NCBI GenBank assembly: GCA_010015745.1
Contig: ML978155.1
Span: forward strand, 972,076-1,036,075
Length of the DNA: 64,000 nucleotides
Direction of reading: 5' to 3'
Origin: Setomelanomma holmii
Taxonomy: Eukaryota > Ascomycota > Dothideomycetes > Pleosporales > Phaeosphaeriaceae
The notes under the pieces are model-generated. The model saw only the letters and a program-made list of their open reading frames with translations, searched no databases and was not told the origin of the DNA. Shown here one piece after another: positions 32,771-44,069 of this stretch; position 1 is the stretch's first letter; each line of letters begins with the position of its first letter. The position numbers and the translations under genes are program-made.

Positions 32771-34566
32771 TACAGGTACCAAAAGTATGATGCCTGGAAC
32801 GAGGTTTGGTCTGATAATGTTCGACGGGAGGTGTGATGATATAGATAATGATTAAGCTGAAAGGCCGAGGCGGTAAAACTATTCTCAGCAGGCAGACGCG
32901 AGCTGTGTAGAAGGTTCGACGATGCCAGAGTAAAGTGAGATCGCAGTATGGGAATAGTCACGCCCGGTCTCGCGTCCGGATGTCGGGACCTCCACTCTTG
33001 CAGCCTTGTTGCGTCTCGCTTCTTAGGATTCTAGGAAATGATGCTTGCGGTCGGTGGGCGGCAGGTTGATCAACTCAACCATGAAGCACTCCCAGCCATC
33101 ATTTATATCCATTCCTACATCAAAGTCATAGTTTGGTACCCTAAGTTATTGACTAAGAGCCTCATACTAAAGTCAGCATCAGAAAGCTCTCGAACTATGT
33201 GCGAGTGAACTGATTCACAGCTCATCGGCTCTCGGCGGCAAGAGGGGCTGCGCTTCAACTGCGCAGGGGTCCTGCACAGCTTCCTCGTGTTCTCGTGGCA
33301 CATGCACGTATCAAAGAAGCGATGCCACACTGCCGAAGTCGCCGAAGATCCACACAACGTCGGCACCAGGATCTGATGGCGTCCGTCGGTGTACCATGGC
33401 TGACTGCGGGGAACGCCTTTCAATTCAGTGGTGAACATCTCCACAACCTTCGAGTTGAGGTTCTTTCCTTCAGAGTGCCGTCATTTCGTAAAGCTGTTTC
33501 CACGATCATCCTTTCCTGACAGCGTGGTGGGGCACAGTGCATGGAGCGGCAGCGAGCATCGAGATCGACCACTCTCATTTGCACGTGTTTACCATACTGG
33601 AACCTTGGAAATGTTCGCTTGTAGCTCCTGGTACGGCCACCAGGGCTGCTTCGAGACTGCGCCGCATTAGCCTAGTGGAAGTCGGTGTCTTTGGTGACCT
33701 CTCTAAGCTAGTTCTGGGGTTTTCTCGAGGACCCGAGACGCGACGATCATGCAACCGCATTGCGTTGTCGTACTGCAACTCGTCAACGTCCTATGCCAAT
33801 CGCATAGACTTGTTGTGCTATCAGAGGATGGAATTGTTGGAGGTCCGCACATCCGAGGCTAATCAGTGCACGATTGTGAGTGGACAGCCGTTGCTCCGCA
33901 CCATCCAGAAGCATTTAGATCATCGCAACAACACGGCCTCGCAAACCGCTGAAAGCGCGAGCCATGTTGCGTATTCGACAGTGATGATGCAACGGAACAA
34001 TTTTCTTCCCAACCGTGAAAGTGGTTCGACATTCTGACATTCTTCCTGGCAGCAGACCGTGCAGCGGGGCGTTCCCGTCACCGGCCCGCAAGGCTGAAGA
34101 GGAAAAGTCGGGATCTGAGATGTGCCTTTGTTGAGCCCACGAGAAACGTTTTTTGGTGCATGTGTCAAGTGTCATTTTTGGCGAGGCTGTGTGCGTCATG
34201 GTTCTGGCGTGATCCTCGACAGACAAATTCTAAGGTTGGAAAGTGTACCCGCTGACAGACCGAAGCGACTAGCCAATCACGTCTCATGCTATCTGAAGGT
34301 CTATACGCGGCCGCATTTGTGCATTACTACCATTGTCGATGCATGATACCTTACCATCTTTTGATCGTACGTACAAAGGAAGTTGAAACTAGCGAAGGTC
34401 TCGGATTTGGTTGATAACATCTACGAGATTCCACGTCTTTTGTAAGAGACTATAACGAGGCCATGCCAAGTAACATAAATGTTTCCGCAAACAAATGGCA
34501 AAACGCCTACGCTATGCTAGCTGAGTGCATGGACATATCAGCCCTATGGAAGGAGCCACACACTGC
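32771..34566. other. 1.8-kb intergenic stretch
   Basis: Upstream region of the bHLH gene and 3' flank of the signal peptide peptidase gene. It holds several short antiparallel frames without recognisable domains. No repeat was noticed. Confidence 0.4.
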
Positions 34567-36417
34567 TCAGTTCAATCTCACTCGCTTCCCGGCTGGTTCG
34601 GTAGCAGCAACAATCTTCGACGGCGCCCAATTGTGCTTTTCGTCGATAGGAGACGAGTCGTTAGAAACCTTCTTACTCCTTGACTCCTTTGGTACCGAGC
34701 GCGGCTGCTTCAACTTCCATGGTGCTTCAATTGAGAAGGAGAAGACTTCTCGCTCTGGATGATGACTCGATAGACGCTTCACTTTCTCTGATTGCCCGTC
34801 TTCGTCATCCGTCTTACTTGAGCTGTTCTCTTTCGCCGCATCCTTATCCTTGTCGCCGGTTGCGCCCTTTTCGCCGTCCGAATTCTTCTTCAACTTGTCC
34901 TCTTCTCCGCCAATATCCTCGGTGTAATCCCACATCAGACTCAACTCTCCACGAGCGAGAGCGGTGAGCCAAAGACTGCCGAGTACGCCGGGTACGAGAT
35001 ACAGTAGAGCGGGCTGGGCGTGATTCCATACCATCATCACGCCCAACGTGGCCAGAAGGCCTAGGACGTAGCCTATCAGGCTTGCCGTGAAATAGATCTT
35101 GGAAAATGTAAAGGGTGGTTCAGGCTTGCTTCCCTCCGCATCACCGGCCGGCCAGAGCGGCCGACCCATCAGAGAATGTGTCCAGAAGCGATCACTCCAG
35201 CGTCCTGCCAGTGAGTGGTACTGAGGCTTCTCCACAACCTCCGACTCACCTTCTTTGGATGCAGGTATACGTTTCTGGCGGCGCAGGTAGAAGAGATATA
35301 GATCGAATCGTAGCGCGAGCCCAATCATGATGCCAGGCAGTACGACATCACCGAGGCCGAGCATCGCGTGCGAAGGGGTGGTGGAGGTCTCGTTGGGGGA
35401 TGGCGGTCGAGGGAACATGAGCTTGATTGGGACGTCGAGTGACTTGGCTACTGTCACCATCATAGGTCTGGTTGCAGAAGTTAGCACTTTGCGCGGCTCG
35501 AGTAGATCTGAGATGGCTTACGTGTAGAAGACAAAGTATATGTCGTAGAAGAAGAGGGCGCCGAGAATCAAGCTTCCAGTAGCAAAGGTTGTTGGCGACA
35601 TGAGCTGCAGAGCGCCGTAGGAGAAGCCAAACCCGAGTAGATTGGTCAAATACCACGGCTTGTCCACGAGGTTGAAGTATGCCACGGTAGTCAGTCCAGC
35701 CAATAGACCAACGATACCGTGTGGCCCAATCTTGAATTTGCCAGCTCCCATACGGTGCAAATACATGCGCAGTGTCCACTTATTGCCGGGCATAGCTCGA
35801 TCAGCCCAGAGCATTCTCCTCATGCCCTCCGTTATAGGCATTTTTGCCAGAAATCCTGGCAAAGGGGTAGCAATGGCCCTTTTGTCCTTGGTATTGCCAG
35901 CCACAGGCACAGCCTTCTCGTCCTTGGCTTTGACATGGTATAGCGCGCCGCCGAGGGCATATCGGTGGGGGAAGATGATTGAGTGGCCGATGTCGAGAAC
36001 GTCCGTAATCAGTCGCGAGACAGAGAACACGCCGAAGATAGCAAAGTAGCCGTTCAGGAGCTTGTTGAGGAGCGCGGCATCCTTCATCCACTCGAGAAGG
36101 AAATATAGCGAGGCAAGCGCACAGCCTGCGAACAGAGGCATGAGCAGCGCATCGGTTGGCGACAGCCCCTCCATGAGACGCTCCTCTTCCTCATCCTCGT
36201 CATCTTCTGCAGGGTCATCCTCACCTTCACGCTTCTTCTTGGGGGGTTTGGCGGCGGACGACGGTCGAGAGAGCGAGGCGTGCGCGCCTGTGTAGATGGG
36301 GAAGAGGGCGGAGGCAATGAGGTGGAGGTACACGGGCAGCATGGGCTGCATCTGCGCGAACTCGTACGCTACGCGACCCAGGATCTGCGCCATGAGGCCT
36401 GGTTCTGACTCTGCCAT
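34567..36417 (-). CDS. Signal peptide peptidase (intramembrane aspartyl protease)
   Basis: Exons 36417-35522 and 35467-34567 with a 54-nt intron (GTAAGC to CCAG) give 598 residues. The enzyme cleaves signal peptides and other membrane-spanning segments in the endoplasmic reticulum. Both active-site motifs are seen: FFYDIYFVFYT with Asp292 just before the intron, and MLGLGDVVLPG with Asp339. The PAL motif is present as HAQPALLYLVPG. The N-terminal part has a charged loop (KKKREGEDDPAEDDEDEEEE) between early membrane helices. The C-terminal 120 residues are highly charged, longer than in the animal enzyme, and lie outside the membrane. Spliced product continues FVFYTPMMVTVAKSLDVP, which is strongly conserved in the family and confirms the junction. 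Confidence 0.93.
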
Positions 36418-37341
36418 AATGAGTCGTGGTGGTGTGTTTGTTGTGCAGAGTGGTAGTGCAGACTATCTGTCCATATAGGTGTTGCTAACAGCGAGAATTA
36501 TTTAGGGCGTCAACCTGTCCACTTGTGCCTCAGCCTCAGTTGTGCTACACAGAGCATTTGAAGTTTGATCACAAGCAGGAGGAAGCCTGCGACCGATAAT
36601 GTTTGGCACAAAAAGTTCTTGTGGCTTATTTGCGTGCGAACCGGCACACTGGTACCGTGGTGGTGGGTTGTTTTAGCTAGCAAACCAATCAAACATGACA
36701 TAGCCCCCCTCGCGGATCGACATTGCATACCTTCCCGTCCCCAGATCTGCACGACGGGACCTTGCAGATGCTTTCACCGCAGACCGCTCAAAACCTTGCT
36801 GATCTGGCATATGTCTTCAGCCCTGCCATTGCGCGCAAATTGCACATCACATCAGCCATGTCGGTCCTGCCGACGAAGTTATCACTTGAATGCAGAATCA
36901 GATGTAGGTGTGCAAGTTATTGCATTGTTGTGACTGTGCTATATCCTAGCATATACGAGCAACTGCCGTACTGTTGACAGACCCGTCAAGCGGCCTCTCC
37001 CTATGTACATGTGCTCTAACGACTGAAAGAATGTTATCGTGTGCGGCGTACACTCGTCATGTGCAGAATATCTGTAATCCGTACGCCCAAGCAAGGAAAA
37101 ATACAGCATTGCCGTGCGGAAACGGACCGGGCTCCTCGGTGGCGCAGTCTATGTGTGTATCAAAAAGGAAAGAACGCTCGATTACAAGAAGATATTTTCA
37201 GGACGCACAGAACAGCTAGTCGAAACAAGGCGACTAAGGTGGGGTGTGACAAGGCCGGCTCGACCACAACTCGTTGTCCTAAATATAAAGACCGGAACGC
37301 GCACGCTAGTAAGACAGACGAGAAGTAATCGAAAAGAGAAA
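36418..37341. other. Intergenic, nothing recognised
   Basis: About 920 bases between the signal peptide peptidase start and the 3' end of the next gene. It includes the peptidase promoter. No repeat, RNA gene or recognisable frame. Confidence 0.4.
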
Positions 37342-38574
37342 TCATACAGGGGTGGTGATTCGGCTTGGTGCAATGAAATCTCTCAACATGTCGAAGGACA
37401 TGCCGTCAACATGGACTCGTTGGTGCGACTCAACAAAGACGTCGTAGACGTTGGCAATAGCGGCGCCCTCCCATGGAGAGGTAGCAGCAATGATCTTGTC
37501 ATGAGGATGTGGCGATGTCAGAGCAGCTATGATGTGATCCTTCAGATGGGGTGCCATGGCGGATAGACGTTTGCAGTCGAAGTACGACGAAGCTGATGCT
37601 GACGACGAGCTATAAGAAGGCGCTGACGACGAGGTGAGTTGTGGCCGTGAGAGATCCGACGAGGGATAGTCGTCGTCAGCGGGTGGCTCGGATGTGGATC
37701 CTGGTAGTGCTGACTGGTCCGGGAAGGAAGCCGCCTTTGCTGTTTCAGGCTCCTCGTCTTCTTCCAGAGGTGTGGAGGAAAACAGAAAGGAGGAGTTGTT
37801 GGACATCTCGTAGTAGCCAATTAGTGATGGTGCATTGCTGCTAACCCTGGAGATAGCCTCGGAGGTATATCGCTCGATGTCCGGCAGGGGAAGATCCTCA
37901 TCCGTGTCGTCGTCGGTTGAGCTCCATGCAGAGAAGGCACTTCTGGCTGGAGGCCGCACAGGAGGAATGTCTATGATCTTGGGTGCGTCCGCGGGCCGTC
38001 TCAGGGAAAGGTTGGGAGACAGTGGTGGTGTTCGTACTGGAAATGAGAAATCCGGACACGAGCGGGGTGATAGTGGGGATGTGGAATCGTGCTTCGACTG
38101 ATAGGTAGGTATGGACTTAAGCTGTGCCTTGATGAACAATGCGAGGTTGGCGGAATAGTTTCCGAGCGGACTGGCATGGTTGGCGTCGGTGCGAGAGTTG
38201 CCTTCGCGAGTTTGCGGAACTATGGTCGAGGTGCTCCGGTCCGTTGTGTTGGAAGGTATCCTAGCGTGGCAACTTCTTGCATCCGACAGGGCAAGTTCAG
38301 CGTTAGCCCATGCGGGCCCGGCTGGGCCTTCCAGATATCTGAGGTGGTTCTTGGGGTTGAATGTGGTAGTGTCCTCGTCATCGACTGATCGATTGCGTCG
38401 CCCACGTTCACGACGCTTCCGAACAGCAGCTCTGCCTTCAGCGAGGAGCAATTGGGCTTCAGGCGTCGAGCATCCAAGAGCCTCAACAATGGGGAATGAA
38501 TTGCTTCGCTGCCTGTAGGTGCTGGGCCGAGGACTTTCATCCCGGCGGGATAGAGATGAATGCCGGCTTTCCAT
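37342..38574 (-). CDS. Hypothetical Ser/Pro-rich protein
   Basis: A single-exon frame of 410 residues from the ATG at 38574. I do not recognise a domain. The N-terminal part has a helix (TPEAQLLLAEGRAAVRKRRERGRR) with a basic cluster that may be a nuclear signal, then NPKNHLRYLEGPAGPAW. The middle is Ser/Pro-rich and acidic (STDDDTDEDLPLPDIERY). The C-terminus ends in an ordered-looking segment (HLKDHIIAALTSPHPHDKI through VHVDGMSFDMLRDFIAPS). Length, codon use and lack of stops support a real gene. No signal peptide or membrane segment is seen. Confidence 0.65.
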   Translation of the reverse strand: MESRHSSLSRRDESPRPSTYRQRSNSFPIVEALGCSTPEAQLLLAEGRAAVRKRRERGRRNRSVDDEDTTTFNPKNHLRYLEGPAGPAWANAELALSDARSCHARIPSNTTDRSTSTIVPQTREGNSRTDANHASPLGNYSANLALFIKAQLKSIPTYQSKHDSTSPLSPRSCPDFSFPVRTPPLSPNLSLRRPADAPKIIDIPPVRPPARSAFSAWSSTDDDTDEDLPLPDIERYTSEAISRVSSNAPSLIGYYEMSNNSSFLFSSTPLEEDEEPETAKAASFPDQSALPGSTSEPPADDDYPSSDLSRPQLTSSSAPSYSSSSASASSYFDCKRLSAMAPHLKDHIIAALTSPHPHDKIIAATSPWEGAAIANVYDVFVESHQRVHVDGMSFDMLRDFIAPSRITTPV

Positions 38575-40551
38575 TTTCAGCAAGTTCGGATGTGACGGAT
38601 TACTGCTCGCAGGTCATGGCGGCGGGGGGCGTTCTGTCGTGTCGTGTACGGAAGCCTGAGGATGTTCGAGAGAGCGACTGGCCCAACAGTGTCAACAACT
38701 GCGTGTATCGATTAATGAGAGAACAGAAGAGAGTGTGTGTGCGGAGAGAGCGGAACGCTGTCTAGAGAAGAAAAAACGGTCGGTGGAAACGGATCGGCCA
38801 GGCTGATTGATATCAGTGGGTCATTCTTCGCTTCCCAAGACTGGGAGGGCTAGCTCCCTGAAAATAGAGCGGCACATGCAAGCCGGAAGTGCGGTTTTGG
38901 CAGGCTGCGGTGGTGCACATGACGTTTGCAGCCGTCGACCGCAGCCACGGTCAGGCCTTGTACGGCCTTGGAAAGGCGGCAAAGAAGGACGAACTGCTCA
39001 AGCTTGCAATGCACCCCTGGATGGCGTCGTATTCCCTGCCGGAACCCGCTAGTGTTTCTGGGCAGTGGCCCAATCAGCGACGCGATGGGATATGCTCGAT
39101 ACCGCGGAGAGCCCTAACGCCGTGGCAATGAGGCCAGTTTCTTTGTATGCTCTGCCGGCTCTTGCGCTACAGGCTTCCCGATCCCTCACGACGCGCGCTT
39201 TCGCCCTCGCCCACTGCCAGAGCGCTTCGAGTTCGCAATGTGGTGGCAGCGAGTCCCACCATTCCCACAGATTCCGTGTCGCGTCAAGCGAGCCATGGTG
39301 AGAAGATCAACCATGATCGGCGCAATCCTTGCCCTTCCAACCAGTGTCCGTGTTTCTGTCTTGCCTGATCAGCCCTGCCACAACGTCGTAGATGATGTAT
39401 TGGCCTGAAAATCCTCCCTCTGACTGGGTCATGGCCCGGCGTGTGTTAAATTTCAGTGAATCGATCAGCGCGTCTCATACAAACGCGGGGCATAGGGACG
39501 ACGTGTCGCGGGATGCCACAGACATATCTCGATCGCAATTCGCACATTTCGATCCTCCATCTGGCACTGCGCTTTGCACCGAAAAGCAAAAGCCAATAGA
39601 ATATACGAATATTGGGCCGCAGCCAAGCTTTACTGCTGACATCGTGACTCCTCGTGTCTGAGGATGCCAGTGTGTATCGGACCGACGCCCTTCGAAACAG
39701 TCAATGGACCGACTGGATTCGCTCGCAAACAATGCGCCGAAGCCACAAAGAGACCGTTTGATCCGAACGAGTATAAGATTTAGGCTGCATGCCGGCAGTC
39801 CGCCACAGTACTGCTGGTGCTAGCCTTGATCAAGAGCTCAACACAACGAACCAGCAACCTCTCTCCGAACCCAACCCTCGCCAGGATGCAATTCACCCTG
39901 CGACGTGGCAGAGTCGATAATTTCCCCTGTGCAACTCGAGTATGAGCGCACCTGCTCGCCTTGCAAGGCTTGCTATCTGAGCTCAGCAGCTTGAGCCCAC
40001 GCAACGGTCGCTTCACAACACATGCAGGCCTCGCATGATGTTTGCTGTCCGGGGCCATCGCTGCCCTGGTCGTAAACACCACGCGACACGAGTGACATCA
40101 TCAACTGAAAACATCGTCGTCTGGCGAACCAATTGACGCAGTCGTCAAGGTACCAGTGAGGTTGATGTTTGACAACGCAGTTCGAAACATCTCAACATAT
40201 GCCGAACCTTGTCGCTGCTCTTGCTGCAAAAGGGGAGCGACGTTTCCTGAACGCACCGCCGAGCAGGAGCGGTGCACATCCGCACACGCGTTCTTGCCTC
40301 AAAGTTTCAAGGTGGCCATATTTCCACGTGTTTCATCAGCTTCGAGGGCGACAGCATCCCAAGTTCACTCTCAACCACGACGTTGTCCAGTCTCACAACC
40401 TCCCTCTAGTATACAGCACACAGTCTACTCTGGAACATACTCACCTTTTTGAACCTTCACCTCCCCTGTGTTTCACGATGCGCACGGCTGCCTCCTAGTG
40501 CACTCGAGCTCCATCACCGCCTTTTCCGTTGAACCTCCTTTGAGCAATCCA
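38575..40551. other. 2-kb stretch without a supported gene
   Basis: Contains the promoter of the preceding minus-strand gene. Several short plus-strand frames overlap between 38800 and 39400 and between 40150 and 40500, none with recognisable content. Confidence 0.38.
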
Positions 40552-41881
40552 ATGTTACTCGCAAGATATGTCGCTGGAGCAATAATTCTAGCGATTCTGC
40601 CACTAGTCTTTTTCCTAGCACGACATTCGGCCAAGCGCTCCAAGCATTTACCATGGTCTATCGACGATACACTTCTGGTGCTTGCTTTGGTGAGAGCAAC
40701 AATAATGTCGATGTCACGCAGGGCTTACAAACTGAGGTAGTTCTTCCTGTACCTCGTCGTTGCGGCTTTCTTCGTTGGCAAGTCACTGCTGTCGCAAGGT
40801 CGACCATACCATGAGGTTGACCCTTCGAAGCAATGGCTGCTAGTCATGTTCGAGAGCACATGAACAGCGCAACTATGGCGAATCTGCGAATGACACTCTT
40901 GGTCAGTCGGAAACTTCACGAACACCACCATGCTCACATGTTCAGGTGCTATGGTTGTTCCGACTCCCTATGGCTATTTGCTTAGTCCTAACGCGATGCG
41001 CCATCACAATTTTCTTCATTCGAACCCTATACACTCAAGCCTATCCTTGGCTGAGGCGCATTGGTATACACAGCTACAACGCTTCCTCTCCTTCGCCCTT
41101 TGTTGCCATGATTGATACCTCTGCTAGCGTACGGTTGCATCGTCATCTCCCTTGCCCTAGGTCTTGCTACCATACTAGGAGTTCTTCTCCACTGCCGTCC
41201 GATCAAGTACAACTTCACTCCGCCATTCAAGGATACGCGATACTGCTTCAATCTCGAGCCCTTCGTCATTGTAGTCGCAGCACTGGGAGTCGCACTCGAT
41301 GGCCTCACGTGGTTGCTACCGCACTGCGTCGTATGGCGACTGCAGCTCCGCCGCGCACACAAGCTTGCCATTACAACCATCTTCGCATTTGGTGTACTGT
41401 GCGAGAGATGGCGTTTCTTCGATGTTATCGTCTCAGCTGACAATGCGCCAGCAACATCATTATCGGCGGTCTACGCATCAACGGGCTTACAGAAGTAACT
41501 TATGGTGGCGATGTGACCTACGGCATTGGCACGACGCTCATGTGGGCGATTGCCCAGATAAGCACGGGCATTATCGTCGCTTGTAGTCCGCATCTGCGTC
41601 CGGTCTTCGAGATGATCGTTCCCAGAAGGCTTACACGGGTGTACATACGCAAGTCGGCAAGTTCGCAACATATCACTGGTGGCAGACATCCCTCTATTGT
41701 GGTCACAACCAGGATCGATATCCGTGACAGCTCGCCGTCGCCGAGGGTTGTATCGACCTTCCATGACGGGCATCAGGAACCTTGGGCTCCGACTTTCGAT
41801 GTGGAGCCGGGCCCGGCGAGCGAGCTGGGTCATACCATGTGCGACAACGGCTGTCTCCATCGAGGATCCTGTTGTTTGTGA
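40552..41881 (+). pseudogene. Rhodopsin-domain (Pth11-like) membrane protein gene, fragmented
   Basis: Pieces in several frames match the order of fungal rhodopsin-domain integral membrane proteins. The ATG at 40552 begins a hydrophobic segment ending SIDDTLLVLAL. Then come YLVVAAFFVGKSLLSQGRPYHEVDPSKQW, VLWLFRLPMAICLVLTRC with FFIRTLYTQAYPWLRR, and GLATILGVLLHCRPIKYNF with a Cys in DTRYCFNLEP. After these are DGLTWLLPHCVVWRLQL and finally GGDVTYGIGTTLMWAIAQ with GIIVACSPHLRP. Introns such as one from 40690 or one ending near 40932 are possible, but at least two junctions need frame changes that splicing does not explain. I infer decay; a gene with several introns that I misread cannot be excluded. 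These proteins are G-protein-coupled receptor-like. Confidence 0.5.
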
Positions 41882-42038
41882 AGAGCTTTGGAGCGTGCGT
41901 CGAGCGACTCGACAGATTCGCTCTTTGGTCGGTGTCTCTTGGGATACTTGCTCCTATTCTCTTTGATACCTGGTAAGATCAGTCACTGGCTGTCCTTTAT
42001 ACGAATCAGTTCAATACACACCTTTCGTCTTTCCAGGC

Positions 42039-43298
42039 TCATTCTTCAATAATGGCACCAGTCGTCCAACCCGCAGCAGCCATTTGGACAACCTTCTTAT
42101 CTCTCAGCCATTTAACTTCTTCAAATTTTTCCAGAAAAGATTTTCCAGAACCGGTACCCAACTGGCCCTTGCTATTATCTCCAGCCCCAAACACACGCCT
42201 CTCGATCTCGCCACCCTCCTCTTGCACTTCCGCTGCAACCAAAACATATCCATGTCCAACGGCAACATTAGCCACGACCGCGTCTCGTCCATCGATTCGA
42301 ACCGTCATTAACTTGACAAAGTCATCTTGATCTTCATCCACAAACACAGCAGTCAACTTGACCTCCTTGTCCTCACCATTCAAACCCGTTAACCCACTCA
42401 GCACATCTAATTCCTCTTCAGTCCCAGGACACGCCTGGCCCCACAGGAACAACTCGCCATCTTCACTTATTGCAGCAGTCATGTACCCACCCGAAGCTAT
42501 CTTCTTAACACGCGTCTCAGATAGATAAGGAGTTGGCTCAAACTTGAGGCTCCCTTCATGTGACCGACCTAGACATTTTGGATACCGCATGTCATGTGTC
42601 GCTGTGTGAATGCGGCCTTTTGGATCGATTGCGGTGCTGGATGTTGCGTTCGTACACCAGCCACTCGGAGTCAGTGTGCTGAGTACCTGCACCGAAGCTG
42701 TGGAGAAAGAGGGAGATGACAAATGAGCACGTAGATCTGATATGTCTCCCAAGCGTAGAATCTTTGTTTCGTTCATATTGGTGGATTGAGTGCTAATGAG
42801 CACATGTCCGCTACTCTGTACGCGAATCGCCGTAGTTGTTACGTCGCCCTTCATCGGATATGTTTGCACCTCTGGGATCCCGGCTTCGATCTCGAGATCC
42901 GTGGCAAAGAGAGTGACTTCATTACGTGTCTCTTGGTGTTGCAAGATAATGTATCCACGTATACCATCATGCATCGTGCTGCCGAAGAAATCAATCGTCC
43001 TGTTTGCTGTATTGATGGCGGTATTGATGGTTTCCAAGGTGGTGAGGTCGATTGCTTGGGTTGGTGTGAGGCTTGTGCCGTGGTATATGATGGTCCATCT
43101 ATCTGTGTCTGGGTCCGAGTTTGTGCTGGATTGATATGCGATCACGGCATCGCACCAGGATAGCCATAGGATCTTGATGGCTTTGGCGCGGAGTATGCAG
43201 GTTGTCGACGATAATGCTTCCGACGAAGGTTGCTCAAGATCCGGGGACTGTCGCTGGTCCGGAGATAAGGCACCATGGCCGAAGATATGCAGTTCCAT
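42039..43298 (-). CDS. RCC1-like beta-propeller protein
   Basis: A single-exon frame of 419 residues starting MELHIFGHGALSPD. RCC1-type repeats are recognisable in the C-terminal half: KKIASGGYMTAAISEDGELFLWGQ, VANVAVGHGYVLVAA, RRVFGAGDNSKGQLGTGS and VVQMAAAGWTTGAIIEE. The N-terminal repeats are more diverged. Proteins of this class form seven-bladed propellers; RCC1 itself loads Ran with GTP, while fungal relatives such as Ats1-type proteins act in translation-factor or cytoskeleton pathways. The diverged repeats argue against true RCC1. No signal peptide or membrane segment. Confidence 0.78.
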   Translation of the reverse strand: MELHIFGHGALSPDQRQSPDLEQPSSEALSSTTCILRAKAIKILWLSWCDAVIAYQSSTNSDPDTDRWTIIYHGTSLTPTQAIDLTTLETINTAINTANRTIDFFGSTMHDGIRGYIILQHQETRNEVTLFATDLEIEAGIPEVQTYPMKGDVTTTAIRVQSSGHVLISTQSTNMNETKILRLGDISDLRAHLSSPSFSTASVQVLSTLTPSGWCTNATSSTAIDPKGRIHTATHDMRYPKCLGRSHEGSLKFEPTPYLSETRVKKIASGGYMTAAISEDGELFLWGQACPGTEEELDVLSGLTGLNGEDKEVKLTAVFVDEDQDDFVKLMTVRIDGRDAVVANVAVGHGYVLVAAEVQEEGGEIERRVFGAGDNSKGQLGTGSGKSFLEKFEEVKWLRDKKVVQMAAAGWTTGAIIEE

Positions 43299-43981
43299 CT
43301 CATGTCATGCTCGAAATGTTCGATATGTCCAATGAGCTTGATCGAGTCGGAAGGTTGTGACGCGTGTGCATGTGAGAGCGCAAGTTCCATCTGTGAGGCT
43401 GCGGATGCGGATGTGCATTTTAGCGCCAGACCAGGATACGCGAACGCGTCTCAACCAACCTGCGCCAAATTTCCATTTTCTACCTTCATCTCCACTCCCT
43501 CCCCTGCAAGCAAATGTCAAGCGCTGAGCCTCATCTGTCCATTATTCTGCCCCCTGCGTCCCATCGTGCTTTGCCCTCCGCGGTGCGCATTACACAATGA
43601 CATCACGGGAGATTAGGATAGTCAGGATACGATTCGGTTCGCGAGCAGTGCATTCCGCAGACAGGTTTTGAAACGAACATAGGCGCCGCAGGGGCTTTGG
43701 CGAGTACACATATCAGCACAACGTGGTCCTTTCGCTTCTGCGTGGCAATACTGTTGTCATTTTGGGCTCTGAGATAGGAGGTGCCGTGGAGTATTCCGCC
43801 TCTTGCCTGAGGCCACAATTTCGATCTTGAGGATACTATAAATGGCGCACCATTGTCAGCGGGTTCAATTGTTCTCAGCGTACCCTTGAACGGTGCGAAC
43901 AGGGAGCCTTTCGACGATAACGCATCCGCACTTGGGCATTTCAACCCAAGGGCACATCTGTGCCCCGACATATTGCACATA
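43299..43981. other. Intergenic, left of transposon family B
   Basis: About 680 bases holding the RCC1-like promoter and unassigned DNA up to the TA at 43980-43981. Nothing else recognised. Confidence 0.4.
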
Positions 43982-44021
43982 ACGTGGCTCATCACCGAGC
44001 GCACGTCCCGCCCGAACGCAC
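43982..44021 (+). repeat. Left terminal inverted repeat, family B
   Basis: Forty bases from ACGTGGCTCATC to AACGCAC, matching the reverse complement of 46060-46099 at about 36 positions. Confidence 0.88.
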
Positions 44022-44069
44022 ACAACACCAAATTTTGCCGAAATTTCAACTGATTGTTTCTCCACCAAT

